From Hymenobacter sp. UV11 (lineage in GTDB: Bacteria; Bacteroidota; Bacteroidia; Cytophagales; Hymenobacteraceae): 64,000 nucleotides of DNA. Below the pieces are notes generated by a model, which was not told the origin of the DNA, ran no database searches, and worked only from the letters and a program-made list of their open reading frames with translations. The stretch spans positions 248,001-312,000 of the forward strand of contig NZ_SRII01000004.1 in NCBI RefSeq assembly GCF_004684095.1, given 5' to 3'. The translations under genes and the position numbers were made by a program. Below, in pieces: positions 8,410-15,971 of this stretch (positions are counted from its first letter, which is position 1; each line of letters begins with the position of its first letter).

Positions 8410-9135
8410 CTAGCAGGTAGGCGGGCAGGGCTTGGCAGTATCCATCAGGGGATCGTCGCCGTCTAGGAGCTTGTCGCCGCGCTCCAGGCGCAGCACCAGC
8501 GCGAAGGTGTAAGTAAGTACATCGTCGCCGGTTGGCGAAGGCTGGTAGTAATCGTGTAGCACGAACGACAGGCGCAGCGACGCTGCTGCGAGGTCATCGA
8601 GCCGAAAAAACGGAGCCATAAATTCGCCCAGCTCAAATGTATAGCCGCGCAGCGGGCCGTAGTGGCTAGCAAAAAACTCCGGTTTCACGTCCTTAATACC
8701 TTGCCAGTTGCGTGCCCAGCGCTGCCCCAGGCTGTTGGCTATCTGGTTGCGGTGCACCACCGTGGGGCCGCCGCCCTGCGCTACCAGCAGCGGGTCGGTA
8801 AAAAACTGGTCGGGCACGTAGTACGACGACAGGCGGGCATCGAGTGAGTCGGTGGCAAACAAGGCTACCGAGAACAGCGGCTTGCTGCCCGCTACGGGCG
8901 GCATGATGACAAATCGGGCCTTGATATTCACCGCCCCAACGGTGCCAACCAGCTGGGCAATGCGCTCCAGCGGAAAGCCTACCCCCGCCAGCAGGGGCTG
9001 GTCGTCGGCCACTACAAAGCTCTGCTGCAACGCCGCCGTATCGGGTCGGCTAATAATGGCCAGCCAATTGGCGGCGTATTGGTCAAACAGCGACTGGCCA
9101 AGAATGCCGGGTAGCGAAGGTACTTGGTTAGCCAT
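8410..9135 (-). CDS. Hypothetical protein
   Basis: A 241-aa protein without signal peptide or membrane helix, beginning MANQVPSLPGILGQSLFDQY and ending in a short Cys/Pro tail (KPCPPTC). It contains aromatic-rich stretches (FFASHYGPLRGYTFELGEF, SFVLHDYYQP) with alternating hydrophobicity, suggesting a beta-rich fold. I do not recognise the family. It lies alone downstream of mgtE on the same strand, with a terminator hairpin between, and its 3' flank (8340-8409) is strikingly A/T-rich (many TAATA words), unlike the rest of the window. Recent acquisition is possible but unproven. Confidence 0.65.
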   Translation of the reverse strand: MANQVPSLPGILGQSLFDQYAANWLAIISRPDTAALQQSFVVADDQPLLAGVGFPLERIAQLVGTVGAVNIKARFVIMPPVAGSKPLFSVALFATDSLDARLSSYYVPDQFFTDPLLVAQGGGPTVVHRNQIANSLGQRWARNWQGIKDVKPEFFASHYGPLRGYTFELGEFMAPFFRLDDLAAASLRLSFVLHDYYQPSPTGDDVLTYTFALVLRLERGDKLLDGDDPLMDTAKPCPPTC

Positions 9136-9208
9136 AGTGCAAGCAGAAAAGGGTGAATAGGTAGTCGTAAAGTGCGCTAAATAAGCTGGTTGATGGGCAC
9201 TTTACCAA

Positions 9209-9239
9209 AAAGCCCCTACGCATGATGCATAGGGGCTTT
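9209..9239 (-). terminator. Hairpin terminator downstream of mgtE
   Basis: AAAGCCCCTACGCAT and ATGCATAGGGGCTTT pair with one mismatch around a tiny loop, flanked by A and T runs that suit termination of leftward transcription from mgtE before the hypothetical gene. Confidence 0.65.
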
Positions 9240-9312
9240 CCAGACAGGCCTTCATACCAAAATTGTAGCCATTGTAAGACTACAAAGAGACAACTAGCTG
9301 AGCAGTAGTGCT

Positions 9313-9355
9313 AGCGTAGAACTACGGGGTTTTCAAAACGAGTATTTCTACTTGG
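9313..9355. repeat. Degenerate palindrome related to 6123-6162
   Basis: CGTAGAACTACGGGGTTTT and AAAACGAGTATTTCTACTTG are imperfect reverse complements. The right arm read on the other strand (GTAGAAATACTCGTTTT) is close to the 6123 arm (GTAGAAATACCTGTTTT). It lies just beyond the mgtE stop codon. Confidence 0.6.
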
Positions 9356-9365
9356 TTTTCGCACG

Positions 9366-10748
9366 CTAAAGAAGCGTGCCGCGCAGCATCACCAAGGCCA
9401 CGCTGAAGTAGATAATCAGCCCCGTCACGTCTACGAGCGTAGCCACGAAGGGCGCCGATGAGGTAGCCGGGTCGAGGCCCAGCCGCCGCAGTATCAGCGG
9501 CAGCATCGAGCCCGCAATGCTGCCCCACAGCACAATGCCCACCAGCGCTACCCCCACCGTGGTGGCCACCGCCAGCCAGTGCGGCCCGTATATCGGCGTG
9601 ATGCTCTGCCAGATGGCGATGCGCGCAAAGCCGACAATGCCCAGAATGAGGCCCAGCATAATGCCGCCCAGCAGTTCGCGCCGCAACACCCGCCACCACT
9701 CGCCCAGCGTAAACTCGCCCAGCGCCATGGCCCGGATAATGAGCGAGGTGGCCTGCGAGCCCGAATTGCCCCCCGAGCTGATAATGAGCGGAATAAACTG
9801 CACCAGCACGATGGCTTTCTGCAATTCGCCCTCGAAGAACTGCATGGCCGAGGCCGTCAGCAATTCCCCCAAAAAGAGCACCACCAGCCAGCCGGCGCGC
9901 TTTTGCACCAGCCGCAGCAGGGGGGTAGTCATGTAGGGCTCGTCGAGGGCTTCGGAGCCGCCAAACTTCTGGATGTCCTCGGTGTCTTCTTCCTCCCGAA
10001 TACTAAGAATGTCGTCCAACGTCACGATGCCGAGCAGGATGCCCTGGTCGGGGCTCACCACGGGTAGGGCCACCCGGTCGTTGCGCCGGAATACGTCGAT
10101 GGCCTCCTCCTGGTCCTGGCCCGCCGTGAGCGACACGAAGCGCTGGTCCATGATGTCGCGAACGCGCGTGGTGGGCGCGGCCAGCAGAAACTCCCGGATG
10201 CGAATGTCGTCGATGAGCTTGCCGCGCGCATCGGTCACGTAGAGCATGTTCAGGGTTTCGGACTGCCCGCCGTGCTGGCGCACAAAGTCGAGTACCTGCT
10301 GCACGTTCCAGTTTTCGCGAATGGCGATGTAGTCGGGCGTCATGAGGCGGCCCACCGAATACTCGGGGTAGCCCAGCAGCTGCAGGGTCACGCGGCGCTC
10401 GGGCTCGGAGAGGTTCTGCACCAGCTCGGCCACGAAGTTGGCTGGTAGGAACTCGAGCAGGGCCGTGCGGTCGTCGGGCGACATCTCATTGAGAATGTCG
10501 GTGACTTTATCCTGGGCCAGGTTTTCGAGGAAGTGGCGCTGCACCTCCAGGTCGAGGTACTCAAAAACTTGCGTAGCCAGCTCCAGCGGCAGCAGCCGGA
10601 AAATGATGAGCTGCTCGCGCTCGTCCTCATTCTCAATCAACTCCACCAATTCGCTGGCCTGAAATGAGCGCAGCAGCTTTTTCAACTTAAAAAACTCGCC
10701 CTCCTGAATCAGCGTGGTAATTTGGTCCAAGGTTTCGGGCGCGGTCAT
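9366..10748 (-). CDS. mgtE: Magnesium transporter MgtE
   Basis: A 460-aa Mg2+ channel of the inner membrane. The order of domains is standard: an N-terminal acidic helical domain (about 1-130, ending near SPDDRTALLEFLP), a CBS pair (about 135-260, with YVTDARGKLIDDI and LPVVSPDQGILLGIVTLDDI) that closes the pore when Mg2+ is bound, and five membrane helices with the signature GGNSGSQATSLIIRAMALGE. I chose the ATG at 10748 (MTAPETLDQ) over an in-frame TTG 75 bp upstream that overlaps a promoter-like TAATTTTG. Confidence 0.96.
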   Translation of the reverse strand: MTAPETLDQITTLIQEGEFFKLKKLLRSFQASELVELIENEDEREQLIIFRLLPLELATQVFEYLDLEVQRHFLENLAQDKVTDILNEMSPDDRTALLEFLPANFVAELVQNLSEPERRVTLQLLGYPEYSVGRLMTPDYIAIRENWNVQQVLDFVRQHGGQSETLNMLYVTDARGKLIDDIRIREFLLAAPTTRVRDIMDQRFVSLTAGQDQEEAIDVFRRNDRVALPVVSPDQGILLGIVTLDDILSIREEEDTEDIQKFGGSEALDEPYMTTPLLRLVQKRAGWLVVLFLGELLTASAMQFFEGELQKAIVLVQFIPLIISSGGNSGSQATSLIIRAMALGEFTLGEWWRVLRRELLGGIMLGLILGIVGFARIAIWQSITPIYGPHWLAVATTVGVALVGIVLWGSIAGSMLPLILRRLGLDPATSSAPFVATLVDVTGLIIYFSVALVMLRGTLL

Positions 10749-10820
10749 AGGCAGAAGGGAAAACCGGGTGAAGGGCTTTGAAAAAGGGATTGTTTCGCTA
10801 GGCAATAAGTAGTGACGAGG

Positions 10821-10828
10821 CAAAATTA
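10821..10828 (-). promoter_or_regulatory. -7 element TAATTTTG for mgtE
   Basis: The reverse strand reads TAATTTTG, matching TAnnTTTG, 73 bp before the mgtE ATG. No clear -33 TTG was found. Confidence 0.4.
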
Positions 10829-10908
10829 CGCCCGAATAGTTGGCCTCGCGGCTGCCCGGCCGGCATTTTTGGCGTACTTCGCTGCTGTATTAGCCCCCGT
10901 TTGTTGTT

Positions 10909-11757
10909 TTGAGTCCTGCTGCTCCTTTGCCCGCCACGCCCCAGGGCACCATTGTGGTGCTGGGGGGTGGCCACGATGCCCCGCTGCTAGCGCAGCTGGC
11001 CCGCCTGCTGCCTACCCCCACCGCGCCGCTCGAAGTGCTGACGACGGCCACTGCCCACGACCCGGCCCGCACCCACGCCGCCTACGCCGCCGAACTGAGC
11101 ACGCTCGGCTACTCCCACGTAAACCACCTGCTCATTGACGAGGCCCACCCCGCCGACGCCCCCGCCACGCTGGCCCGGCTGCGCGCCGCCTCCTTGCTGC
11201 TGCTAACCGGCGGCGACCAGGAGCGCCTCACCGATTTTCTGCTCGGCACCGAGTTCTTGAACGTGCTGCGCCAGCGCTGCCAGCACGATGCGGGTTTTGT
11301 GCTGGCTGGCACCAGCGCCGGCGCGGCCGCCCTCGGCACCCAGATGCTGGTGGGGGGTAGGGGCTGGCGCAGCCTGCTGGCCGGCGGCATCGACGTGCTG
11401 CCCGGCCTCGACCTGCTGCCCGGCCTGCTCATCGACCAGCACTTTGTGGAGCGGGCGCGCTTCCCGCGGCTATTCCACGCCGTGCTGGCCTACCCCCACC
11501 TGCTGGGCCTGGGTCTGAATGAGGAAACGGGCCTAGTCTTTCGGCCCGGCCGCCCGCCCGAAGTATTTGGTGATGAAACGGTAGTGCTCGTAGACGGTAG
11601 CCAGCTCAGCGCCCGCCACTACGAGGGCCTACCCCCCGGCCAGCCCGTGGGCGGCCAGGGCTTCCAGGTCAGCCTGCTGGTGGCCGGCGACACGTTTGCA
11701 GTGAGCAGTGAGCAGATGTCGTTTGTCATTGCGAGCAACGCGAAGCAATCGCACTAG
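10909..11757 (+). CDS. Cyanophycinase-like serine peptidase (S51 family)
   Basis: A 282-aa S51-type peptidase related to cyanophycinase, which splits beta-Asp-Arg dipeptides from cyanophycin. The nucleophile Ser136 is in AGTSAGAAALG; the glycine motif TGGDQERLTDFL precedes it and LIDQHFVERARFPRL follows, all typical. No signal peptide is seen, so it is probably cytosolic. The start is uncertain: TTG 10909 gives the shown length. From about residue 267 the coding sequence runs into an intergenic inverted repeat (11707-11830), giving a tail ending VIASNAKQSH that is probably not ancestral. No cyanophycin synthetase is in the window. Confidence 0.88.
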   Translation: MSPAAPLPATPQGTIVVLGGGHDAPLLAQLARLLPTPTAPLEVLTTATAHDPARTHAAYAAELSTLGYSHVNHLLIDEAHPADAPATLARLRAASLLLLTGGDQERLTDFLLGTEFLNVLRQRCQHDAGFVLAGTSAGAAALGTQMLVGGRGWRSLLAGGIDVLPGLDLLPGLLIDQHFVERARFPRLFHAVLAYPHLLGLGLNEETGLVFRPGRPPEVFGDETVVLVDGSQLSARHYEGLPPGQPVGGQGFQVSLLVAGDTFAVSSEQMSFVIASNAKQSH

Positions 11758-11830
11758 AACGAGTCGTTTGGGTTTCGTGCTGGTGCGATTGCTTCGCAGG
11801 CTCGCAATGACAGACGACTATTTGCTCACT
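11707..11830. repeat. Long imperfect inverted repeat, TGTCATTGCGAG family
   Basis: The arms at about 11707-11753 and 11782-11830 share AGTGAGCA, GTCATTGCGAGC and GCGAAGCAATCGCAC in opposite orientation. The left arm holds the last codons and stop of the cyanophycinase-like gene. Relatives are at 40189-40289 and 59955-60071. Confidence 0.88.
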
Positions 11831-11913
11831 GTTCATTGTTCATTGCAAAGCTCTGGGCACCAAAACCACTTAAATTCGCGTTGGGCTGGCGACTAAAACT
11901 CTGTACGCACCTC

Positions 11914-13011
11914 ATGTTTCTGCTTCGTTCTCGTTTTTGGCTGGTGGGTTGGCTCGCGCTGCTGACTGTGGGCTGCACCCGCAAAACGGTGTCGTTCAAC
12001 TCGCGGCCCGGCGACCTGGCCGTGACCAACTCCGGCGCACCCGGCGACAGCCTGACCACTACCGGCCGCAAGGGCGCACCCAAGCTCAGTATTGCGGGCC
12101 GCAAGGCAGTGCTCACCAAAGAGGAAGAGCGCGCCGCTAAGGAGCAGGAAAAGGCGGGTCAGCGCAAGAAGCGCATCAAGAAAAACGTCTTCTTGGGCGA
12201 GCGTATCAAGAAGGGCCTCGTGAAGTCGGGCCCCAAGGGCCGCAACCAGGTTATTGAGGTGTTTTATTACCTCAAGACATTCAAACAGCCCAATCCAATG
12301 GCGCCGGCGGTCTTCTACTTCAGTACCAAGAAGCATAGCATTTATAAGGCTGTGGGCGAGCTGGATGCGAGTACCGATAAGGTGCTGCACGGCCCGTACA
12401 AGAAGATGCAGAACAACCAGGTGCTCGAAACCGGCTACTTCGCCAACGGTACTCGCCACCTGCGCTGGGAGAAATTTGACAAAAAAGGCGTGCTGCTCAC
12501 CAAAACCCACTACGAGATGGGTTTCCCGCGCGACGCCAACATCAGCTACTACGACGCGGGCCAGACCATGCTTAAGGAAGTGGTACCCTACGTAAATGGC
12601 AAGCTGGAAGGCGATTACGCCATGTTTCGCAACGACGGCCGCCGCCTCTGGACCGGCCACTTCGAAAACGGCCACCGGGTAGGGGAGTGGACCAACTTCG
12701 GCGACTACAAGAAGTACCCGCACTACGTATTTGAGTACGGCGAAACCGGCTACGAGCCCGAAGTAGAAGAGCCCGAGCTAATTAGGGAGTACAGCCACGG
12801 CGGCTCCGTCATTTTCGACAAAGAGAAGAACATCGACAAGCGCGGCGACGCCGACCCCGATGCGGCCCCCGTTAAAGACGCCCGCCGCCCCGGCAGCCAC
12901 GGTGCCCCTACCCCCCGCCCGCCCGTGCGCAAGGCCCAGGACCGCCGCCCCGGCTACCACCCCCCGGCCGCCACGCCACCGGCCGTGTCGCCTACCCCTC
13001 CAAGCAATTGA
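11914..13011 (+). CDS. Lipoprotein with MORN-like repeats
   Basis: A 365-aa lipoprotein. The ATG at 11914 starts a signal peptide with a lipobox (LALLTVGC, Cys near residue 20). A basic segment (about 95-130, KKRIKKNVFLGERIKKGL) is followed by repeated short beta motifs of the MORN-variant/YwqK type (HGPYKKMQNNQVLETGYFANG, NGKLEGDYAMFRNDGRRLWTGHFENGHRVGEWTNF; about 165-275). The C-terminus from about 320 is rich in Pro, Arg and Ala. It may bind at the outer-membrane inner face or cell surface. Its function is not known. Upstream in-frame TTG starts read through repeat DNA and are unlikely. Confidence 0.82.
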   Translation: MFLLRSRFWLVGWLALLTVGCTRKTVSFNSRPGDLAVTNSGAPGDSLTTTGRKGAPKLSIAGRKAVLTKEEERAAKEQEKAGQRKKRIKKNVFLGERIKKGLVKSGPKGRNQVIEVFYYLKTFKQPNPMAPAVFYFSTKKHSIYKAVGELDASTDKVLHGPYKKMQNNQVLETGYFANGTRHLRWEKFDKKGVLLTKTHYEMGFPRDANISYYDAGQTMLKEVVPYVNGKLEGDYAMFRNDGRRLWTGHFENGHRVGEWTNFGDYKKYPHYVFEYGETGYEPEVEEPELIREYSHGGSVIFDKEKNIDKRGDADPDAAPVKDARRPGSHGAPTPRPPVRKAQDRRPGYHPPAATPPAVSPTPPSN

Positions 13012-13068
13012 GTAGATGAGTAAATGAGTAGCCTGGGGCCAATTTGCTACTCACTTGCTCATCTACTC
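13010..13068. repeat. 23-bp inverted repeat of GAGTAGATGAGTAAATGAG type
   Basis: The arms at 13010-13032 and 13046-13068 match at 21 of 23 positions. The lipoprotein stop codon TGA overlaps the left edge and yraN ends 3 bp beyond the right one, so it fills the gap between convergent genes. Internally it repeats GAGTA/GAGTAA words. Confidence 0.88.
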
Positions 13069-13070
13069 AT

Positions 13071-13430
13071 TTACCAAAAGGCGTCCTCAAAGACCTCGAC
13101 CCGAAAGCCTTCGCGTAGCTGCGTGAGGGCCACGATGTCGAAGCGAATATCGCCGCGCCAATCCAGCTCTTCCTGCAAGTGCGTGGCTGCCAGGCGAAAT
13201 AGCTCTTTCTTGCGGTTCGAAACAAACGTTTCGGGTGGGCCAAACTGGCTGCCCGAGCGGGTTTTTACCTCCACGAATATCAATAGTGCTGTGCCCTGGC
13301 GCAGCACCAAGTCTACTTCGGCACGGCCGTGGCGGTAGCCTTGGGCCAGCACTTCGTAGCCCGCCCGCTGGTAGTATTCGGCGGCGGCCGCCTCGCCGGC
13401 CCGGCCCAGCGCGTGCGCATCGGTTGGCAT
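13071..13430 (-). CDS. yraN: YraN family (UPF0102) putative endonuclease
   Basis: A 119-aa protein of the YraN family, related to restriction-endonuclease-like (Holliday-resolvase-like) folds. The core is visible: GRAGEAAAAEYYQRAGYEVL, then the active-site-like pattern AEVDLVLRQGTALLIFVEVKTR (Asp, then Glu-x-Lys). The ATG at 13430 gives the usual family length; the longer open frame upstream overlaps the lipB promoter and is discounted. Its biological role is unresolved in the family. It converges on the MORN-like lipoprotein gene. Confidence 0.92.
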   Translation of the reverse strand: MPTDAHALGRAGEAAAAEYYQRAGYEVLAQGYRHGRAEVDLVLRQGTALLIFVEVKTRSGSQFGPPETFVSNRKKELFRLAATHLQEELDWRGDIRFDIVALTQLREGFRVEVFEDAFW

Positions 13431-13524
13431 AAGGGGGGTAGGGAGTAAGGGGAAGGCCTCCGGCAATCCGGCGGTTTTGGCGGGCGCCACACCCGGCCCG
13501 CAAGCTAAAGCCTGCGGTGCGAAG

Positions 13525-13532
13525 TAACTTTG
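13525..13532 (+). promoter_or_regulatory. -7 element TAACTTTG for lipB
   Basis: An exact TAnnTTTG match 47 bp before the lipB ATG and 95 bp upstream of (divergent from) the yraN start. Confidence 0.5.
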
Positions 13533-13578
13533 TAGAGCTGGCCAATCAGGTGGCCCATGCATTTTCCTACCCCACCCT

Positions 13579-14364
13579 ATGGACTTGTACTCGGCTTGTG
13601 CGGCGCCCCTTGTGCCTGCGGCTCCGGTGCCCGCGGCGGCAGTAGCCACTGCCCAGCGCGCCATAGCGGTGCAGCGCCTGGGCCTCGTGCCCTACGTGCC
13701 CACCTGGGATTTGCAAGAGCAGCTACTGGCCAGTACGCTGGCCATCAAGGCTCAAAACCGGCAGGCGGAGGCGGCCGGCCTACTCCCCCAGCCCACGCCC
13801 AACCACCTGCTGTTTTGCCAGCACCCGCCCACCTACACGCTGGGCAAAAGCGGCAAGCCCGAGCACCTGCTGCTCGATGAAGCAGCCCTGGCGGCGCACG
13901 GCGCCACGTTTCACCTCATCAACCGTGGGGGCGATATCACCTTTCATGGTCCCGGCCAGCTGGTAGCCTACCCCCTGCTCGACCTCGAAAACTTTCGGCC
14001 CGATATTCACTGGTACCTGCGGGCGCTGGAGGAGGCCGTTATCCAAACCCTGGCCGCCTACGGGCTGCGGGCCGGCCGCATTGCGGGCCTCACCGGCGTG
14101 TGGCTAGGCTGGGAAGAAGGCGCCGCCAACCCGCGCAAAATCTGCGCCATGGGCGTGCGGTGCAGCCGTTGGGTAACGTTGCACGGCCTAGCCCTCAACG
14201 TGAATGCCGACCTCAGCTACTTCGGCTACATCGTGCCCTGCGGCATTACCGATAAGGCCGTCACGTCGTTGGCCGCCGAGCTGGGTCACTCCGTGCCGGT
14301 CGAGGAGGTGCAGGAGCGCCTGCTGGCCGCTTTACTTCTTCAATTTGATGCGCACTTGGCCTAA
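13579..14364 (+). CDS. lipB: Octanoyltransferase LipB
   Basis: Transfers octanoyl from octanoyl-ACP to lipoyl domains, the first step of lipoate synthesis. The signature RGGDITFHGPGQLVAYP is at residues 116-132 and the catalytic Lys187 (PRKICAMG) and Cys221 (YIVPCGITDK) are present. At 261 aa it is longer than the usual 210-240, because of an N-terminal Ala/Pro/Val-rich stretch (residues 1-30) before AVQRLGLVPYVPTW. The ATG at 13579 matches the promoter at 13525. A later start could remove the extension, but no good ATG is seen. LipA is not in the window. Confidence 0.96.
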   Translation: MDLYSACAAPLVPAAPVPAAAVATAQRAIAVQRLGLVPYVPTWDLQEQLLASTLAIKAQNRQAEAAGLLPQPTPNHLLFCQHPPTYTLGKSGKPEHLLLDEAALAAHGATFHLINRGGDITFHGPGQLVAYPLLDLENFRPDIHWYLRALEEAVIQTLAAYGLRAGRIAGLTGVWLGWEEGAANPRKICAMGVRCSRWVTLHGLALNVNADLSYFGYIVPCGITDKAVTSLAAELGHSVPVEEVQERLLAALLLQFDAHLA

Positions 14365-14404
14365 TAGCTGCTTGGGTACCGGTGTTAACGGATAGTTTTT
14401 AGTT

Positions 14405-14827
14405 ATGAAACAAGATATTCCCTTTGATTCAGTAGAAGGCATAACCATCGCCATTGTGCCCGACGAGGACATCGCGCCGGGCACCGACGGCGTGCCAACC
14501 TGGACGGTATACCTGCTTAACCACAACGATTTAAGCCTCGAAACCGTCCTCATCAGCTCCGAGGGTTACGGCACCCAGCCCACCGGCGAAGCCGTGCGTA
14601 CCACCACGCTGCGCTACCATTTTCCGGAGGTAGGGCCGCACTCGGCTACCCCGGTCGAGCTCATTGACCCGGCCGTTTTTCACCTCACCAACCAGTATTG
14701 GGTGAGCTACTATCGCGATAGTAAGATTTTTGATAAGAAATTTGTCTTTGTGCCCGACTCCATCGTGGTGGCTAACCTGAGCCGGCTCGACTTGCTGGCG
14801 GGCCGGATGGGCGTGCTCCACAGCTAG
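14405..14827 (+). CDS. Hypothetical protein
   Basis: A 140-aa soluble protein with an acidic N-terminus (MKQDIPFDSVEGITIAIVPD). Alternating beta-strand patterns (TWTVYLLNHNDLSLETVLIS, TTLRYHFPEVG) and the C-terminal KKFVFVPDSIVVANLSRLDLL suggest a small beta-sandwich. No family was recognised. It starts 40 bp after lipB and precedes the WecA-like gene in the same direction, so co-transcription is plausible. Good start context and even codon use support it as real. Confidence 0.8.
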   Translation: MKQDIPFDSVEGITIAIVPDEDIAPGTDGVPTWTVYLLNHNDLSLETVLISSEGYGTQPTGEAVRTTTLRYHFPEVGPHSATPVELIDPAVFHLTNQYWVSYYRDSKIFDKKFVFVPDSIVVANLSRLDLLAGRMGVLHS

Positions 14828-14880
14828 CTTTTTAGGGAGTTGGTGCTATCTTACGTGGCGTGTGCCGCACTGTTTGTTTC

Positions 14881-15954
14881 ATGAATCACTTTAGTATTTA
14901 CTTGGGCTTGGCCGCTTTGTGGGCACTATTGGTGGCCATGTTTGCGGTGCCCTCCATCGTGCAGATTGCCCACCTCAAAAACCTGCTCGATACCCCCAAC
15001 GGCCGCACGGTGCACCAGTCGCTGACGCCCCGCCTGGGGGGGGTAGCGATTTTTGCGGGCTTTATGTCGGCGCTCACCATCTTTGCCCCGCTCGGCAATG
15101 GGGTGAAGGAGCTGCTGGCCGGCTGCATTATCCTGTTTTTCGTGGGTCTGAAAGACGATTTGGTGACCATATCGGTCGCCAAGAAATTCGTGGGTCAGCT
15201 GCTGGCCACGGGGGTAGTGATGATAATGGCCGATGTGCGCGTAACCAGCTTCCAAGGCATTCTGGGCATCTACACGCTGCCGGTGGGCGTGAGCTACGGC
15301 TTCACGTTTGTGATGATTGTGGGAATTACGAACGCCATCAACCTCATTGATGGCCTCGATGGTCTGGCTGGTACCATCGTGCTCATTTTGGCGGGCACCT
15401 TTGGCTATTATTTCTACCGCTACGGTGGCCCCGAATTCAGCAACTACGCCTTCGTATCGGTGTGTCTCATCGGCGGCATGCTGGGTTTTTTGCGCTATAA
15501 CTTCCACAAGGCCAGTATTTTTATGGGTGATACGGGTTCGCTCGTCTGCGGCTTTATCGTGTCGATACTGGCTATTCAGTTTATTGAGCTGGGGAGCCGC
15601 ACGGGCCAGCCCTTCGGCAGCGAGTCGCCGTCCGTGACGCTGGGCGTGCTCTTCGTGCCGCTGTTCGATACGCTGCGCGTGTTTATTCTGCGCATGGCGG
15701 CCGGCCGCTCACCCTTCGCTCCCGATAAAAACCACGTGCACCACCGCATTATGGCCATGGGCTTCTCCCAAATCAGTACTGTGCTGCTGCTCGGGCTACT
15801 GAATATTGTGGTCATCCTGTTCGTTATCAACTTCTTCTCGCTTGGCAACCTGGTGTTGATAGCCGTGTTGGTGGTTTTTTCAGTGCTGTTGAGCGTGTTT
15901 TTGGGTGTGTACCAAAGCCGGGCCGCCCGGCGGCAAGTAGCATCTTCGTCCTGA
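14881..15954 (+). CDS. MraY/WecA-family glycosyl-1-phosphate transferase
   Basis: A 357-aa polytopic enzyme that moves a sugar-1-phosphate from a UDP-sugar to undecaprenyl phosphate, starting a surface-glycan or cell-wall lipid intermediate. About ten membrane helices are seen. Key motifs: RTVHQSLTPRLGG early, the metal-binding pair in GLKDDLVT, NAINLIDGLDGLAG, FMGDTGSLVCG and the His-rich loop PDKNHVHHRI. The loop and overall pattern favour the WecA/TagO branch rather than MraY. The ATG at 14881 is preferred over an upstream GTG. It stands apart from other glycan genes. Confidence 0.92.
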   Translation: MNHFSIYLGLAALWALLVAMFAVPSIVQIAHLKNLLDTPNGRTVHQSLTPRLGGVAIFAGFMSALTIFAPLGNGVKELLAGCIILFFVGLKDDLVTISVAKKFVGQLLATGVVMIMADVRVTSFQGILGIYTLPVGVSYGFTFVMIVGITNAINLIDGLDGLAGTIVLILAGTFGYYFYRYGGPEFSNYAFVSVCLIGGMLGFLRYNFHKASIFMGDTGSLVCGFIVSILAIQFIELGSRTGQPFGSESPSVTLGVLFVPLFDTLRVFILRMAAGRSPFAPDKNHVHHRIMAMGFSQISTVLLLGLLNIVVILFVINFFSLGNLVLIAVLVVFSVLLSVFLGVYQSRAARRQVASSS

Positions 15955-15971
15955 CCAAAGCCTTTGCTACC

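Noticed and set aside
11893..12723. 276-codon reverse frame opposite the MORN-like lipoprotein
   Set aside because: No start context or motif; the forward frame has a clear lipoprotein signal.
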